Origin: Lacticaseibacillus casei DSM 20011 = JCM 1134 = ATCC 393
GTDB lineage: Bacteria; Bacillota; Bacilli; Lactobacillales; Lactobacillaceae
Direction: 5' to 3'
Length of the DNA: 64,000 bases
NCBI RefSeq assembly: GCF_000829055.1
Contig: NZ_AP012544.1
Coordinates: 1,302,001 to 1,366,000, forward strand
Positions 28,754-38,402 of this stretch are shown here, piece by piece; positions within the stretch are counted from its first letter, which is position 1; every line of letters begins with the position of its first letter. Made by a program: the position numbers and the translations under genes. The notes beneath the pieces were generated by a model. It was not told where the DNA came from, did not search any database, and worked only from the letters and a program-made list of their open reading frames with translations.

Positions 28754-29520
28754 TGCCCTTCGCCTTCCTTCGTCAGCATCGCCGTCATCGTCTCGCTGAT
28801 TCGGGTCAGGAATTCCGGTTGATCAAGTTCGCCCCGGTAAAGTTGATGGAAAATTTGGCCATCCTGGATGAAAAGTACCCGCTTGCTATGGCTGGCAGCA
28901 ATGGCACTATGCGTCACCATGAGAATGGTTTGCTGACTCTGGGCATTCACGTCTGTCAGCAAGTCCAAGAGTTCGCTCGAAGTTTTGGAATCAAGCGCCC
29001 CAGTCGGCTCATCGGCCAGCAGAATTTCCGGTTCGGTGATCATGGCGCGGGCGGCGGCGACCCGTTGCTGCTGGCCGCCGGAGAGCTCGTACGGATACTT
29101 TTGTAAGAGGTCGCTGATGCCCAACCGCGGTGCGAGTTTAGCCAAGCGCTCTTTCATGACGGCTAACGGCTTTTTTGCCAAAACCAGTGGCAGAAAAATG
29201 TTGTCTTGCACGTTGAAGGTATCAAGCAAGTCAAAATCCTGAAAAATAAAACCAAGGTGCTCCCGCCGGAATTTAGCACGTGCCCCTTCTTTAACTTTGC
29301 GGAGATCCTGGCCGTTGAGGGTGATTTCACCGCCTGTAGGGTTATCCAGTGTCGCAATCAGGTTCAGCAGCGTACTTTTACCGGATCCGGATTCCCCCAT
29401 AATGGCGACGAATTCGCCTGATTCGACTGTAAAACTGATATTAACCAATGCTTGAACGGGTTGGGCGCCCCGACTTGTATAGGTTTTTTCGACATTTTTT
29501 AATTTAAGTAACGTTGACAT
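28750..29520 (-). CDS. BceA-like ABC transporter ATP-binding protein
   Basis: 256-aa ATPase of the MacB/BceA group. Walker A GESGSGKS at residues 42-49, Q-loop [11 protein letters not shown], signature [14 protein letters not shown], Walker [13 protein letters not shown], and the switch His in MVTHSAIAA. The ATG at 29520 has AAGGGGAAG upstream; the GTG at 29538 has none. It powers the adjacent permease. It is separated from the sensor kinase gene by a 93-bp gap that carries candidate operators. Confidence 0.93.
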   Translation of the reverse strand: MSTLLKLKNVEKTYTSRGAQPVQALVNISFTVESGEFVAIMGESGSGKSTLLNLIATLDNPTGGEITLNGQDLRKVKEGARAKFRREHLGFIFQDFDLLDTFNVQDNIFLPLVLAKKPLAVMKERLAKLAPRLGISDLLQKYPYELSGGQQQRVAAARAMITEPEILLADEPTGALDSKTSSELLDLLTDVNAQSQQTILMVTHSAIAASHSKRVLFIQDGQIFHQLYRGELDQPEFLTRISETMTAMLTKEGEGQ

Positions 29521-29570
29521 ACGATCTTCCCCTTTCACTGACTAGCTTAAAAGGGATGGCACCCTAAAAC

Positions 29571-29617
29571 TACTTACAGTCGGCTGCAGTTGCTTACAAG
29601 CTGGTAAGCTGACTTAC
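29571..29617. promoter_or_regulatory. Candidate BceR-type operator cluster
   Basis: The gap between the kinase gene and the ATPase gene has a perfect inverted repeat GTAAG-CTGA-CTTAC (29604-29617) that overlaps the kinase stop codon, plus CTTAC-AAGCTG-GTAAG (29593-29608) and a further TTACA (29574-29578). Response regulators of BceR type bind inverted repeats of this general kind upstream of their transporter operons. Spacing fits a separate, inducible promoter for the transporter pair. Confidence 0.5.
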
Positions 29618-30573
29618 TCTGCCAGCCATCGGGTTTGGGGAAAATGAATCGCAAACGTACTGCCAACGCCGACTTTTGACGTCACCGTTAACCGCAAGCC
29701 TAATTTTTCGGCGATCTGACGGCTAAGGAACAAACCCAGTCCGCTTGCCTTTTGCGTGGCGCGCCCGTTATAGCCGGAATGCCCTTGTTCAAAAATCCGC
29801 GGTAGGTCTTCTGGCAGAATACCGATACCCATGTCGGCGACAAAAACGGCATCCCCTTTTGCGTAAATCCGGATGGACCCGCGCGGCGTGTATTTAATGG
29901 CATTCGTCAAGAGTTGTTCAAAAATAAACCGCAGCCACTGACTATCACTGACAACGGTTGGCAATGCTTCGACGGAGACCGTTAAATCTTTGGCAATGAA
30001 CAATTTGGCTAGATCGCGAACGGTTTCGTTGGCGAGTGGTTTCAACGCCACCTCGGTTAAAACCAGATCGGTGTTGAGGGTTGTCAGTTTGAGGTAGTTT
30101 AACATCACCGTCAGATAGCGATTGATTTTGCTGATTTCCAGCCGGGCGTCGTTTGCATTGAACGGTTCTACCTGCAGTAGCAAATCCAAAGCCGTTAGCC
30201 GCGTTTTGATTTGATGCGTCCACAACTGCAAGGTGTCTAACATTTCCTGCTCGCGATCGCGGTAGGTGTCGCTGTTTTTTCGCACAGTTTGTTGCAAAGA
30301 CTGGATTTTTTGGTAATATGCGCGGCCCAACGGATCGGTGATTTGGGTATCGTCCAGCAACGAGACACCCTCTTGTAATTGCTGCCATTCCCGGTTAAAA
30401 CGCCACAGATCGTAACCGCCAATCACGAGTAACGGAATCAGGGCGAACAGCCACATATTAAGGATGACCTCGATTGAGACATTAACCAGCCAATTTGCCA
30501 ATAAACCGGTTAGAAGCAACGTGAGCAGGCTTAACCAAACCATCCAGCGTGCATGGTAATAAGCCTTAATCAT
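29614..30573 (-). CDS. BceS-like sensor histidine kinase (intramembrane-sensing)
   Basis: 319 aa. Two N-terminal membrane helices (about residues 10-30 and 36-55) with almost no extracellular loop between them, so the kinase itself cannot bind ligand outside and is presumed to take its signal from the permease. DHp domain with H120 in LWTHQIKTRL. ATPase domain with N box EQLLTNAIKYTP, G1 DMGIGI and G2 GLGLFLS. It overlaps the response regulator gene by 8 bp. Confidence 0.92.
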   Translation of the reverse strand: MIKAYYHARWMVWLSLLTLLLTGLLANWLVNVSIEVILNMWLFALIPLLVIGGYDLWRFNREWQQLQEGVSLLDDTQITDPLGRAYYQKIQSLQQTVRKNSDTYRDREQEMLDTLQLWTHQIKTRLTALDLLLQVEPFNANDARLEISKINRYLTVMLNYLKLTTLNTDLVLTEVALKPLANETVRDLAKLFIAKDLTVSVEALPTVVSDSQWLRFIFEQLLTNAIKYTPRGSIRIYAKGDAVFVADMGIGILPEDLPRIFEQGHSGYNGRATQKASGLGLFLSRQIAEKLGLRLTVTSKVGVGSTFAIHFPQTRWLAE

Positions 30574-31267
30574 GGCCGGCCTCCTTGCTGGCTAACCGGT
30601 AACCTTTGCCCTTGACCGTCTCAATCAGTTGCGCCAAGCCAACCGGTGCGACTTTCTTGCGCAGCCGATTCATATTTACGGCCAATGCATTGCGGTCGAT
30701 AAACTCGTCGCCTTCCCACAATTTTTCGATCATGGCTTCGCGGGTCACAACTTCGCCATTGGCACTAAACAAAAGGCTCAACAATTTAGTCTCAGTGGGT
30801 GTGATATCAAGCACGCCTGCTGGTGAGCGTAGCTGATTATCGGTCGGCACCAGCGTGAAGTCGTCGTGGGTTAAATTAGTCTCGGTTTGCTGATACTGAT
30901 AAGTCCGCCGCAGCATCCCCTGAATCTTCGCCAACAAAACCGGCAATTCGATCGGTTTGGCTAAAAAGTCGTCAGCACCCAGGTTCATGGCCATCACGAG
31001 GTTCATATCATCGCCGGAACTCGTCAGAAAAATAACCGGTACGTTGCTGTGCTTGCGTAGCTCGCTTAGCCAGTGAAAGCCGTTAAAATATGGCAGACTG
31101 ATGTCCATAATCACGAGGTCCGGTGCCGCGGCGCGAATCTCTTCGTCAACCTGGTCAAACTTCTTAACCAGGCTGACCGTGAACGCCCAGCGATTCAGGT
31201 AATTGGCGATCGTTTTAGCGATTACATCGTCATCTTCAACAATAAAAATCTTTTGGGGCATGCTCAT
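30566..31267 (-). CDS. BceR-like response regulator (OmpR/PhoB family)
   Basis: 233 aa. Receiver domain with acidic pocket EDDD (11-14), phosphoacceptor D55 (VIMDISLP), Thr/Ser in LTSSG and Lys in AKPIEL. C-terminal winged-helix domain (TPTETKLLSLLF to GKGYRLAS). AAGGGAG precedes the ATG. With the kinase and transporter it forms a complete BceRS-AB module giving resistance to cell-wall antibiotics or bacteriocins by induction of the transporter. Confidence 0.94.
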   Translation of the reverse strand: MSMPQKIFIVEDDDVIAKTIANYLNRWAFTVSLVKKFDQVDEEIRAAAPDLVIMDISLPYFNGFHWLSELRKHSNVPVIFLTSSGDDMNLVMAMNLGADDFLAKPIELPVLLAKIQGMLRRTYQYQQTETNLTHDDFTLVPTDNQLRSPAGVLDITPTETKLLSLLFSANGEVVTREAMIEKLWEGDEFIDRNALAVNMNRLRKKVAPVGLAQLIETVKGKGYRLASKEAGHD

Positions 31268-31349
31268 TGCGCTCCCTTCGTGGTGATTCGTGGGTTTTTT
31301 TGATCTTTTGATTTACACTAAAGTCAGTTTCTATTTTAACTGATTTCAG

Positions 31350-32561
31350 GTGTTTAAGTTGGGACAATCAAAAATCGGCTGGCAAGGACAAACTGCGGCC
31401 TTTCTGTTAAGTCAAAATTTATTTGTTTTCGGTACGTCAACCGTCTTTTTTGCGGTGCTTTGGGACATTGCCTTAAAAACGTCTTCAGGCGCGTGGATGA
31501 CGTATGTATCATTGGCGACTTCGTTACCGGCGATTTTAATCTCCTTATCCGCTGGAGTTTTGGCTGATAGGTACAATCGAAAATGGCTGATTGTCCTCTC
31601 TGCCGTTGCGGTCACGGTTTTGACCCTCGCTGTTGCCTACGTGTTTGCTTTTGTGACTTAGGAGCTGTGGCTGTTGCTGGTGATTGCCGTGATCCGCAGC
31701 TTTGGCAACGGACTGGAAAATCCGGCGGCCAATGCCTTATTGCCGCAGCTGGTGCCAGCCAAGCAAATTACGCGGGTGAATGGCTACAATCAAATTTTGA
31801 TGGCGGCGATGCTGGTGATGTCACCGTTGTTAGCGGGCTATATTTTAAGCGACTTGGGAATCTTCTGGATTTTCGTCATTGATGCTCTGACGGCGGTGTT
31901 AGCAGTACTTTGCATAGGGGTGGTTCACGTACCGACGCCAACTGCACGCCGGGATCGAGCCAGCAAACGGCAAAATGGGATCTTGGCCGGCCTGCGTTAC
32001 GTGGGGAATACACCGTTGCTGTTGGCGTTCATGTTGTTTACCGGCGCGGCCTTTATTTTAATTGCGCCATCCTCGCAACTATCAACGTTGTATGTGAATC
32101 GGACATTTGGCTCGGAAGTCTGGCATTTGACGTTCAACGAATGGTCGTGGACGATCGGTGCTGGCTTAGGGGGCCTGTTTATTGCCCGCCACAAAAAGTT
32201 CCGCGATCAGCTTGGTCTCATCGCCATTGGGTTTGCCGGCAGCGGGATTGCGTTTGCGGAAATGGGGCTTAAGCAGCCGTTCATCACTTATCTGTTCTTC
32301 ATGTTTATTTCCGGGATTTTTTATCCGTTGATTCAAGCTGGCCAGACAATTTATCTGCAGGAGAACGTACCAGCAGATAAGTTAGGGCGCGTCTTTTCGT
32401 TATGGGCAATCCTATCGACTGGTATCTATCCGCTGGCGATGTTGGCGTATGGACCATTGGCAGACTGGGTGCCAATCGGATGGATCTTCATCATCACTGG
32501 GCTATTATTAATTGGCGTTGCCTACTGGTTCTGGCAGCGGTTAAAAAAATTGCGCTGGTAG
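31350..32561 (+). pseudogene. Major facilitator efflux permease gene with an internal stop codon
   Basis: Two pieces in the same frame, 31350-31661 and 31662-32561, are separated by one TAG at 31659-31661. The joined product would be about 403 aa with 12 helices and MFS landmarks such as AGVLADRYNRKWLI (motif A after helix 2). It resembles macrolide-efflux type drug transporters. CAG to TAG is the simplest origin. The second piece could be translated from a start at 31674 but would lack the first three helices. Divergent from the BceRS-AB operon. Confidence 0.85.
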
Positions 32562-32590
32562 CAACGCATGCTGGCGATTATGCTGTATTC

Positions 32591-32647
32591 AAAAATGCTT
32601 CATCACAATGGGTCGGGCAACGGCTCGATATGTGATGAAGCATTTTT
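32591..32647. terminator. Bidirectional terminator between the MFS pseudogene and the nitroreductase gene
   Basis: A 17-bp perfect stem AAAAATGCTTCATCACA / TGTGATGAAGCATTTTT with T-runs on both strands. Confidence 0.9.
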
Positions 32648-32745
32648 CTACTCAAGCTTAAAATCGCTGAAGAGTTGCTGGTAGAGGACGTTACGTTAAT
32701 TCGATCACCATGGCTTCCCCCCGCAGATCATTTCGAGTGATATGT

Positions 32746-33381
32746 TTATTTAAAAAAGGTGACTTTGCTTGCTGGGATCCGATAAAGTGAGTCCGGCGCG
32801 TTCTTAGGTTTACCCACCGCGATAAGCAGTGTCGGCATGAAGTGCGCAGGATCAAGATCCAGTGCCGGTAGGATTTTCTCGTGATCAAAGCCAGTCATTG
32901 CTCCAGTTTCATAACCATAAGCGCGCGCAGCCAACATGAAGGACATCGCGGCCAGACTGCTGTTTTGAATGATGAATTCACGCAACGCCTGTTTGTCGGT
33001 CCGGAAAGATGCCACCAGATTCTCAATCATGGGTTTTTGATGCTCGACGGCGCGGTCGGTCAGCAAACCTGCTGCCGCTGCTCGCTTGAACAGTTCTGCT
33101 TCAAATGGCGCTAAATCCAGTTCACCACCGACAAGCACAACCGCGGATGCGGACAGAATTTCCGGTGCATTAGTTCCGGCCACGCTGGCGATTTTTTCTT
33201 TTGCTGCGTTACTTTGGGCAACGACAAAACGGGTCGGTTGCATGTTGAGTGCGCTTGGCGCTTTTGTCGCATAGGTGATCATTTGCAGCAATTCGCCTTT
33301 GCTGATAGTAATTTCCGGATCAAATTCGCGTGCAGTGTGGCGTTTCATGACGACTTCATCAAAGTTATTATTTTCCAACAT
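32746..33381 (-). CDS. Nitroreductase family protein
   Basis: FMN-dependent NAD(P)H oxidoreductase of the nitroreductase fold, 211 aa. FMN-binding RHTAREFDPE at the N-terminus (Arg-His-x-x-Arg pattern), PSALNMQPTRFVV, NSSLAAMSFMLAARAYGYETGAMTGFD and IAVGKPKN are the usual segments. The ATG at 33381 has AGAGGTG upstream; a GTG at 33390 in frame is rejected. Physiological substrate unknown. Stands alone. Confidence 0.88.
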   Translation of the reverse strand: MLENNNFDEVVMKRHTAREFDPEITISKGELLQMITYATKAPSALNMQPTRFVVAQSNAAKEKIASVAGTNAPEILSASAVVLVGGELDLAPFEAELFKRAAAAGLLTDRAVEHQKPMIENLVASFRTDKQALREFIIQNSSLAAMSFMLAARAYGYETGAMTGFDHEKILPALDLDPAHFMPTLLIAVGKPKNAPDSLYRIPASKVTFFK

Positions 33382-33398
33382 CAAATTCACCTCTTAGA

Positions 33399-33438
33399 TT
33401 GTGAGCGCGCGCCGGCTTCTACACCTGGGAACGCGCTA
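33399..33438. repeat. Possible shortened palindromic repeat
   Basis: GAGCGCGCGCCGGCTTCTAC..GGGAACGCGCTAA has the terminal motifs of the 120-bp repeat family (GAGCG.G, GCCGG, CGCGCT) but almost no interior. It lies upstream of the nitroreductase gene. The match is short, so this is tentative. Confidence 0.3.
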
Positions 33439-33544
33439 ATGTTTTTGAACATCTTTAGGATACGCTAAATGTTGGCGTTTTCCTAGTGATATTTAAAAAT
33501 GGTATAGGCTTTATAAGAAGAATGGAAGCGCCATCATTAGCCCG

Positions 33545-34343
33545 CTATGCCATCGTCAACTGTAATGCACCTAATTCTGTAATCGCCGCTGTCACTTGAT
33601 CGCCAGGCTTCAAAAAGACTTGCGGGTCGCGGCCAACCCCTGTACCACTCGGCGTTCCGGTGAAGATGAGATCGCCTGGCTGCAACGCCACAATCCCACT
33701 AAGATAATGGATTAACGTCGGCACTTTAAAAATCAGTTGGTCCAGACTTGCCTGTTGCATCACCTGACCATTGACCGTTGTCGTGATTTGCAGCTGGTCC
33801 AGATTGGCGGTTTCGTCAGGTGATGTGATCCACGGACCGATGGGAGAATAATTTTGAAACGACTTTGCCAAAGAAAATTGCGGTTCCGCATTGGCAAACT
33901 GAATCGCCCGATCGCTTAAATCTTCACCGACCATCCAGCCGGCAACATGGCGCATCGCCTCGCCTTCAGGAATATTGCGGCCACCAAAGCCCGATCACCA
34001 CGACTAACTCGGTTTCCCAGTCGGTTTTGGGCCCATGCATGCGCACTGTGGCAGTCGGCTTGGCCAATGAACTGCTAAATTTGGTAAAAACGCTTGGAAC
34101 CGTTGGTAACTTGATATGGATTTCTTCCGAGTGATCCAAAAAGTTCATCCCAATTGCAAAGATCTGCTGGCTAGTCGTGAGAGGTGCTTCCAGCTGGTCA
34201 GCGCTAAATTGAACGGTCGACCCGAGCGTTAATGATGCCGGCTGCGTTAAGGCAGTCAAAACATCTGGCGCATTCATAATCGGTTGGGCAGTCGATGCTG
34301 ACGTGATCAGGTACGGTCGGCCGCCAATGTTGGCAATTTTCAC
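33545..34343 (-). pseudogene. Fumarylacetoacetate hydrolase family gene with a frameshift
   Basis: The N-terminal part (34343 down to 33966) runs from GTG with GGAAG upstream to DWETELVVVIG and then hits a stop. The C-terminal part (33955 down to 33545) carries GWMVGEDLSDR, SPIGPWI, and IFTGTPSGTGVGR. Removing one C of CCC at 33990-33992 (G on the coding strand) restores VVVIGFGGRNIPEGEAM, the expected family sequence. Intact length would be about 266 aa. The FAH family acts on acylpyruvates and related compounds; the substrate here is unknown. Confidence 0.8.
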
Positions 34344-34385
34344 TTGAAAAACTTCCTTTCAGAAGTATTAAGGTACGCCTTCAGT

Positions 34386-34487
34386 TTACTTCTGAATCGT
34401 TCCGGTGCCAAACCCATTGACCGTGGCAACAGCGGCTGAGTTGATTCCAAGTAATGCGGAGGCAATGATCTTAAAGTTTGATTCCAT
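34386..34487 (-). CDS. Candidate small protein of 33 aa at the end of the his operon
   Basis: ATG nine bases after the hisC stop, with GAGGG five bases upstream. The peptide begins MESNFKIIASALLG, continues INSAAVATVNGFGTGTIQK, and stops. It is uncharged in the middle and hydrophobic, with Ala/Val/Ile and Gly; the net charge is small. It may be a membrane-active or secreted peptide or merely a translated remnant. I do not recognise a family. Being directly behind hisC it would be made with the his operon. Confidence 0.4.
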   Translation of the reverse strand: MESNFKIIASALLGINSAAVATVNGFGTGTIQK

Positions 34488-34495
34488 TTTTACCC

Positions 34496-35587
34496 TCAGT
34501 GAAGATTCGTCTGAAACGCCTGAATAACTTGTTGGACGGCTTGATTCTGCTCGGCTGTTCCAAAGGTGATCCTTAACCAGCCAGGCATGAGTCCGTCACA
34601 AACAAGAAAGCCGTGCTGAAGCAATTCCCGCTTGAGGGCTTGCGCTCGAGTTTGTGGTGCCTGAAAGAATTGAAAGTTCGTTTGGCTGGTGTAATGCGGC
34701 AACGCACTATCGGTCAAAAAAGTTTCCCAGCTGCGACGTGCCTGCTGAACGCGGCTTCGTGTTGTCTGAACAAATGCCTGATCAGCCAATGCAGCCTGGG
34801 CGCTCAATTGTGCGATGGTACTGAGATTATAAGGCAAGCGTACCGACTGAAGATAGGCGACCAGCTGCTTCGGAAAAATCCCAAAACCAACGCGAAAATT
34901 AGCCAACCCGTAGATTTTGGAAAACGTACGTAAGACAACCAGATTGTCAAATTGCGGCAGCAGGCTGATTGCACTTGTGGCGGGATAATCGTCGGTAAAC
35001 TCAATATAAGCTTCATCCACCAGAACCAGTACATTTTCCGGTACTTGGCGCATGAACCGGGTTAAGGCCGCCAGTGATAGCAGTGTGCCGGTGGGATTGT
35101 TCGGGTTACATAACCATACCAGCTTTGTTCGGGGTGTGATAGCCTGCACCATCGCGGCTAGATCGAAGTTGCCGGTTTCGGACTGAATCGGGACATCCAC
35201 CACCTTGGCGCCTTCAATTTCGGCATGCAACCGGTATTCGGAAAACGTCGGCCAAGGCTCGACAACTTCATCCCCCGGCTCCAAAAAGGTTCGGGCAATT
35301 AAGGCAATCACTTCGTCAAGACCGTTACCAAACACAAGCTGCTCACTCGCAACATGAAGTTGGTTAGCCACCGCCATGCGCAACTGACTCGCGTTACCGT
35401 CCGGATAATCACGACTTTGCGCAAAGTTCCAGCTAGCTACCGCCTGTTTCACTTCAGAACTGGTACCAAAAGGATTTTCGTTTGCCGACATTCGGACCAG
35501 GTTGGTTAAACCTAACTCTTTTTTCAAATCATCCAGCGGTTTTTCTGGGGTATAAGGTTTTAAATGCTTAACGGTATGTTTAAGCAC
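34496..35587 (-). CDS. hisC: Histidinol-phosphate aminotransferase
   Basis: PLP-dependent class I/II aminotransferase, 363 aa, transaminates imidazole-acetol phosphate in histidine synthesis. Landmarks: SANENPFGTS, WLCNPNNPTGT, LVDEAYIEF with the PLP-contacting Asp and Tyr, and the Schiff-base Lys in RTFSKIYGLANFRVGF. The C-terminal GWLRITFGT carries the carboxylate-binding Arg. AAGGAGGAAG precedes the ATG. Last enzyme gene of the his operon, 75 bp after hisE. A second copy-like gene lies at 42870-43967. Confidence 0.94.
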   Translation of the reverse strand: MLKHTVKHLKPYTPEKPLDDLKKELGLTNLVRMSANENPFGTSSEVKQAVASWNFAQSRDYPDGNASQLRMAVANQLHVASEQLVFGNGLDEVIALIARTFLEPGDEVVEPWPTFSEYRLHAEIEGAKVVDVPIQSETGNFDLAAMVQAITPRTKLVWLCNPNNPTGTLLSLAALTRFMRQVPENVLVLVDEAYIEFTDDYPATSAISLLPQFDNLVVLRTFSKIYGLANFRVGFGIFPKQLVAYLQSVRLPYNLSTIAQLSAQAALADQAFVQTTRSRVQQARRSWETFLTDSALPHYTSQTNFQFFQAPQTRAQALKRELLQHGFLVCDGLMPGWLRITFGTAEQNQAVQQVIQAFQTNLH

Positions 35588-35611
35588 GGGTCTTCCTCCT
35601 TGTAAAAAAAC

Positions 35612-35652
35612 GAGCGTGAGCCAGTGTCGTTAGATGTATGACGCCCACTGGC
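35612..35652. repeat. Short hairpin with the tail of the palindromic repeat family
   Basis: GAGCGTGAGCC at 35612-35622 equals the terminal motif of copies A-D. It is followed by a small hairpin AGCCAGTG / CACTGGCT. Seven A precede it on the + strand. It fills the hisE-hisC gap and would be transcribed within the his mRNA, possibly an RNA processing or stabilising element. Confidence 0.5.
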
Positions 35653-35662
35653 TATTCAGCCG

Positions 35663-35995
35663 TCAATATTTATTGATGCTGCTGCGTTCCTTCAGACGAC
35701 TCATTTTCCCTTCGCGACTTGCCAATTCCACTTCGATCTGATCAAGCGTAATACCCCGTTCAACCATCAACACCAGAACGTGATAAGTCAAATCAGCGAC
35801 TTCGAGGACGAAGGCGGCGTCATCAGGATTTTTGGCAGCGACAATGACCTCGGTGCTTTCTTCGCCGACTTTTTTTAGAATCTTGTCGAGTCCTTTGGTG
35901 AAGAGATAATCCGTATAGGAACCGGGAATTGGCTGGGTTTGGCGGTCTTTGATGAGTTCATATAGTTCGGTGATACTTTGTTTGGCAGCTGTCAT
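35663..35995 (-). CDS. hisE: Phosphoribosyl-ATP pyrophosphatase
   Basis: Second step of histidine synthesis, converting PR-ATP to PR-AMP. 110 aa all-alpha protein of the MazG-like fold with [13 protein letters not shown] and [13 protein letters not shown], the two acidic metal-binding helices. Separate from hisI here, as in many Firmicutes, while enterobacteria have a fusion. Starts six bases after hisI. Confidence 0.94.
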   Translation of the reverse strand: MTAAKQSITELYELIKDRQTQPIPGSYTDYLFTKGLDKILKKVGEESTEVIVAAKNPDDAAFVLEVADLTYHVLVLMVERGITLDQIEVELASREGKMSRLKERSSINKY

Positions 35996-36001
35996 GGCAG
36001 G

Positions 36002-36325
36002 TCATTCCTTTCTTGCATAAGTGCGATAAAAACAACTCGTGTGCCCGGTGTGACAGGCGGGACCAGCGGGTAGAACCGATATCAGCAACGTGTCCGCATC
36101 GCAGTCAACGGCGATTGATTGGACTTTTTGGATGTTGCCGCTAGTTTCACCTTTGTGCCACAACATCTGGCGACTGCGCGACCAAAACCAGGTTTCACCG
36201 GTTGTCAGAGTTTTCTCCAGACTTTCGGCATTCATATATGCCACCATCAAAACCTGTTTGGTTTGAGCATCCTGAATAACCGTTGTGATCAAACCCGATG
36301 CCTTATTAAAATCGAGCGCTATCAT
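36002..36325 (-). CDS. hisI: Phosphoribosyl-AMP cyclohydrolase
   Basis: Third step of histidine synthesis; zinc enzyme. 107 aa with [29 protein letters not shown], the metal-binding VDCDADT and the cysteines of [13 protein letters not shown]. The ATG overlaps the hisF stop (ATGA type coupling). Confidence 0.95.
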   Translation of the reverse strand: MIALDFNKASGLITTVIQDAQTKQVLMVAYMNAESLEKTLTTGETWFWSRSRQMLWHKGETSGNIQKVQSIAVDCDADTLLISVLPAGPACHTGHTSCFYRTYARKE

Positions 36326-37080
36326 CGAACCGCCACCTTTGCTTGTTTTAAAACCTTTTTGACTTCGGGGATGGTTAATTGACCAAAATGGAAAATGGAC
36401 GCGGCGAGGCCGGCCGAAACGGCTGTCTCTTTGAACAAGTCAACGAAATCTTCGGCGGAACCTGCACCGCCGCATGCGACAATGGGAACTGTTACCGCGG
36501 CACTTAATTGGCGATATAGGGCTAAGTCCAAGCCCTCCTGAGTGCCATCAGCGTCCATTGATGTGACCAATAGCTCGCCTGCTCCGGCGACGACTGCCTG
36601 TTTGGCCCACTGAATGGCATCGAGATCCACCGGCGTGCGGCCACCATTAATTGTGACCTGATAGCGTTGGCGCTCAGGTTGCCACCGGGTGTCAATGGCG
36701 ACTACGACCGCCTGACTGCCGAATGTCTCGGCACCCGCCGTGATAAGTTCCGGCTGCTTCACAGCGGCCGAGTTTAAAGCAATCTTGTCCGCTCCGGCCC
36801 GTAACAAGTCATGCATATCGGCGACTGAGCGAATCCCCCCGCCAACCGTGAGCGGCATGAAAACCTGCGCTGCCACTGCGGCCACTGTCTGCGTCATTGT
36901 TTGACGGGCGTCAGTCGTGGCGGTGATGTCCAAGAAGACAAGTTCATCAGCTCCTTGAGCTTCATAAGCTTTGGCGATGGCAACCGGGTCGCCGACATCT
37001 TTGAGTTGAATGAAATGAACGCCTTTTTTAACCCGTCCCTGATCGACATCAAGGCATGGAATAATTCGTTTGGTCAGCAT
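36322..37080 (-). CDS. hisF: Imidazole glycerol phosphate synthase, cyclase subunit
   Basis: TIM-barrel partner of HisH, closes the imidazole ring using ammonia from His[16 protein letters not shown] with the first catalytic Asp, [27 protein letters not shown], and [12 protein letters not shown] with the second catalytic Asp. About 252 aa. The ATG at 37080 is chosen because GGAGG is five bases upstream; the ATG at 37086 touches that site. Overlaps the end of hisA by 32 bp. Confidence 0.95.
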   Translation of the reverse strand: MLTKRIIPCLDVDQGRVKKGVHFIQLKDVGDPVAIAKAYEAQGADELVFLDITATTDARQTMTQTVAAVAAQVFMPLTVGGGIRSVADMHDLLRAGADKIALNSAAVKQPELITAGAETFGSQAVVVAIDTRWQPERQRYQVTINGGRTPVDLDAIQWAKQAVVAGAGELLVTSMDADGTQEGLDLALYRQLSAAVTVPIVACGGAGSAEDFVDLFKETAVSAGLAASIFHFGQLTIPEVKKVLKQAKVAVR

Positions 37081-37798
37081 CGTCATCCTCCAATTCTTTG
37101 AGCTTGTTCAGTTCGATGGCGCCGGTTTGCCACGCTTTGCCGATAATGGCCGCGTGAATGCCGGCTGTGCGCAACGCGGTTAAGTCAGTCAGCGTCCGAA
37201 CACCACCACTGGCCACAATGTTGATCTCAGGGATGGCGTGTTGAAGCGTCCTGAGTAAATTAACATTTGGCCCTTGCATCGTGCCATCCCGGCCAATATC
37301 GATCACGATCACTGTCTGCACACCGGCTGCCTGCATCGTTTTCATCACGTCCACGGCGTTTTGCCGAGTCGTGGTCAGCCAGCCGTTTGTGGCGACTTTG
37401 CCAGAGCGAACGTCAATGCCGACAACAATTCGCCGTGAACCAAATTGCGCAATCGCCTGCTCAACCATTTCAGGATCCGTAATGGCAACGGAACCGAGGA
37501 CAAGGCGATCAATACCGGCTGTCAGATATTCATTCATCGTTGCCAGATTGCGAATACCGCCGCCAAGTTCGATAAACGCCGAGGTGTGTTGGCGAATGGT
37601 CTTGATGGCAGCTTGATTAATCGGTTGTTGGGCGCGGGCGCCGTCTAAATCAACCAAGTGCAGACGGGTTAAACCCGCAGCATTTAACCGTGCCACCTGG
37701 TCCAGCGGGTCTGCGCTTAAACTGACGCGTTGGTAATCGCCTTGCGTTAAGCGGACGCTTTTGCCGGCTAATAAATCAATGGCTGGATAAAGTTGCAT
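37049..37798 (-). CDS. hisA: ProFAR isomerase (1-(5-phosphoribosyl)-5-imidazole-4-carboxamide isomerase)
   Basis: TIM-barrel isomerase of histidine synthesis, 249 aa. [14 protein letters not shown] with the catalytic base Asp8, GGGIRN and [25 protein letters not shown] with the second catalytic Asp, and ASGGVRTL. Overlaps hisH by 23 bp. GGAGATGACC lies before the ATG. Confidence 0.95.
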   Translation of the reverse strand: MQLYPAIDLLAGKSVRLTQGDYQRVSLSADPLDQVARLNAAGLTRLHLVDLDGARAQQPINQAAIKTIRQHTSAFIELGGGIRNLATMNEYLTAGIDRLVLGSVAITDPEMVEQAIAQFGSRRIVVGIDVRSGKVATNGWLTTTRQNAVDVMKTMQAAGVQTVIVIDIGRDGTMQGPNVNLLRTLQHAIPEINIVASGGVRTLTDLTALRTAGIHAAIIGKAWQTGAIELNKLKELEDDDADQTNYSMP

Positions 37799-38402
37799 GG
37801 TCGGTCATCTCCTTAAAACGCTGCAAACCGGCAAGGCCAATCGCACCGCTTTTTTCTGGGTGAAATTGCGTGCCGAGAATATTTTGGCGCCGAACGATAC
37901 TGGTCAGTGGTTGTCCGTAATCGGTTGTGGCAAGTGTATATGCGCTTTTGGTCTGGACGTAATAAGAATGCACGAAATAGGTCGCTTGATTGGCAAATCC
38001 TGCCGCAAACGGATCGTCTTGGGTCAGCGTGTTGGGGTTCCAGCCCATGTGTGGGATAGAGATGCCTTCTTTTGTCGGAATCGCGACCACCTGTCCGGGG
38101 ATAAGCCCTAGGCCTTGCGTTTCACCAAACTCCTCGCTGCGATCAAACAAGAGCTGCATGCCTAAGCAGATGCCCAGTAATGGTTTACCAGTGGCGGCGA
38201 AGGCCTGAATCACCGAGATGAGATGTCTTTGCTGTAAGGCGTTCATGGCTGTTTTGAAGGCGCCCACGCCTGGCAAAATCAGACCGCTTGCTGCCATGAT
38301 AACGGCGGGATCGGCGGAAAGCTGATTATCGATTGCCAGATAGTCAAGTGCTTTTTTGACGTTAAGCGTGTTGCCGGTGTCATAGTCTACGATGACAATC
38401 AT
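37776..38402 (-). CDS. hisH: Imidazole glycerol phosphate synthase, glutaminase subunit
   Basis: Class I glutamine amidotransferase that supplies ammonia to HisF. Nucleophile Cys in GICLGMQL and the His-Glu pair in GTQFHPEKS are present. The N-terminal VIVDYDTGN and PGVGAF are family marks. 208 aa. ATG 38402 shares a base with the hisB stop; AAGGGAG is upstream. The TTG at 38405 in frame is less likely. Confidence 0.95.
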   Translation of the reverse strand: MIVIVDYDTGNTLNVKKALDYLAIDNQLSADPAVIMAASGLILPGVGAFKTAMNALQQRHLISVIQAFAATGKPLLGICLGMQLLFDRSEEFGETQGLGLIPGQVVAIPTKEGISIPHMGWNPNTLTQDDPFAAGFANQATYFVHSYYVQTKSAYTLATTDYGQPLTSIVRRQNILGTQFHPEKSGAIGLAGLQRFKEMTDHATLSSH

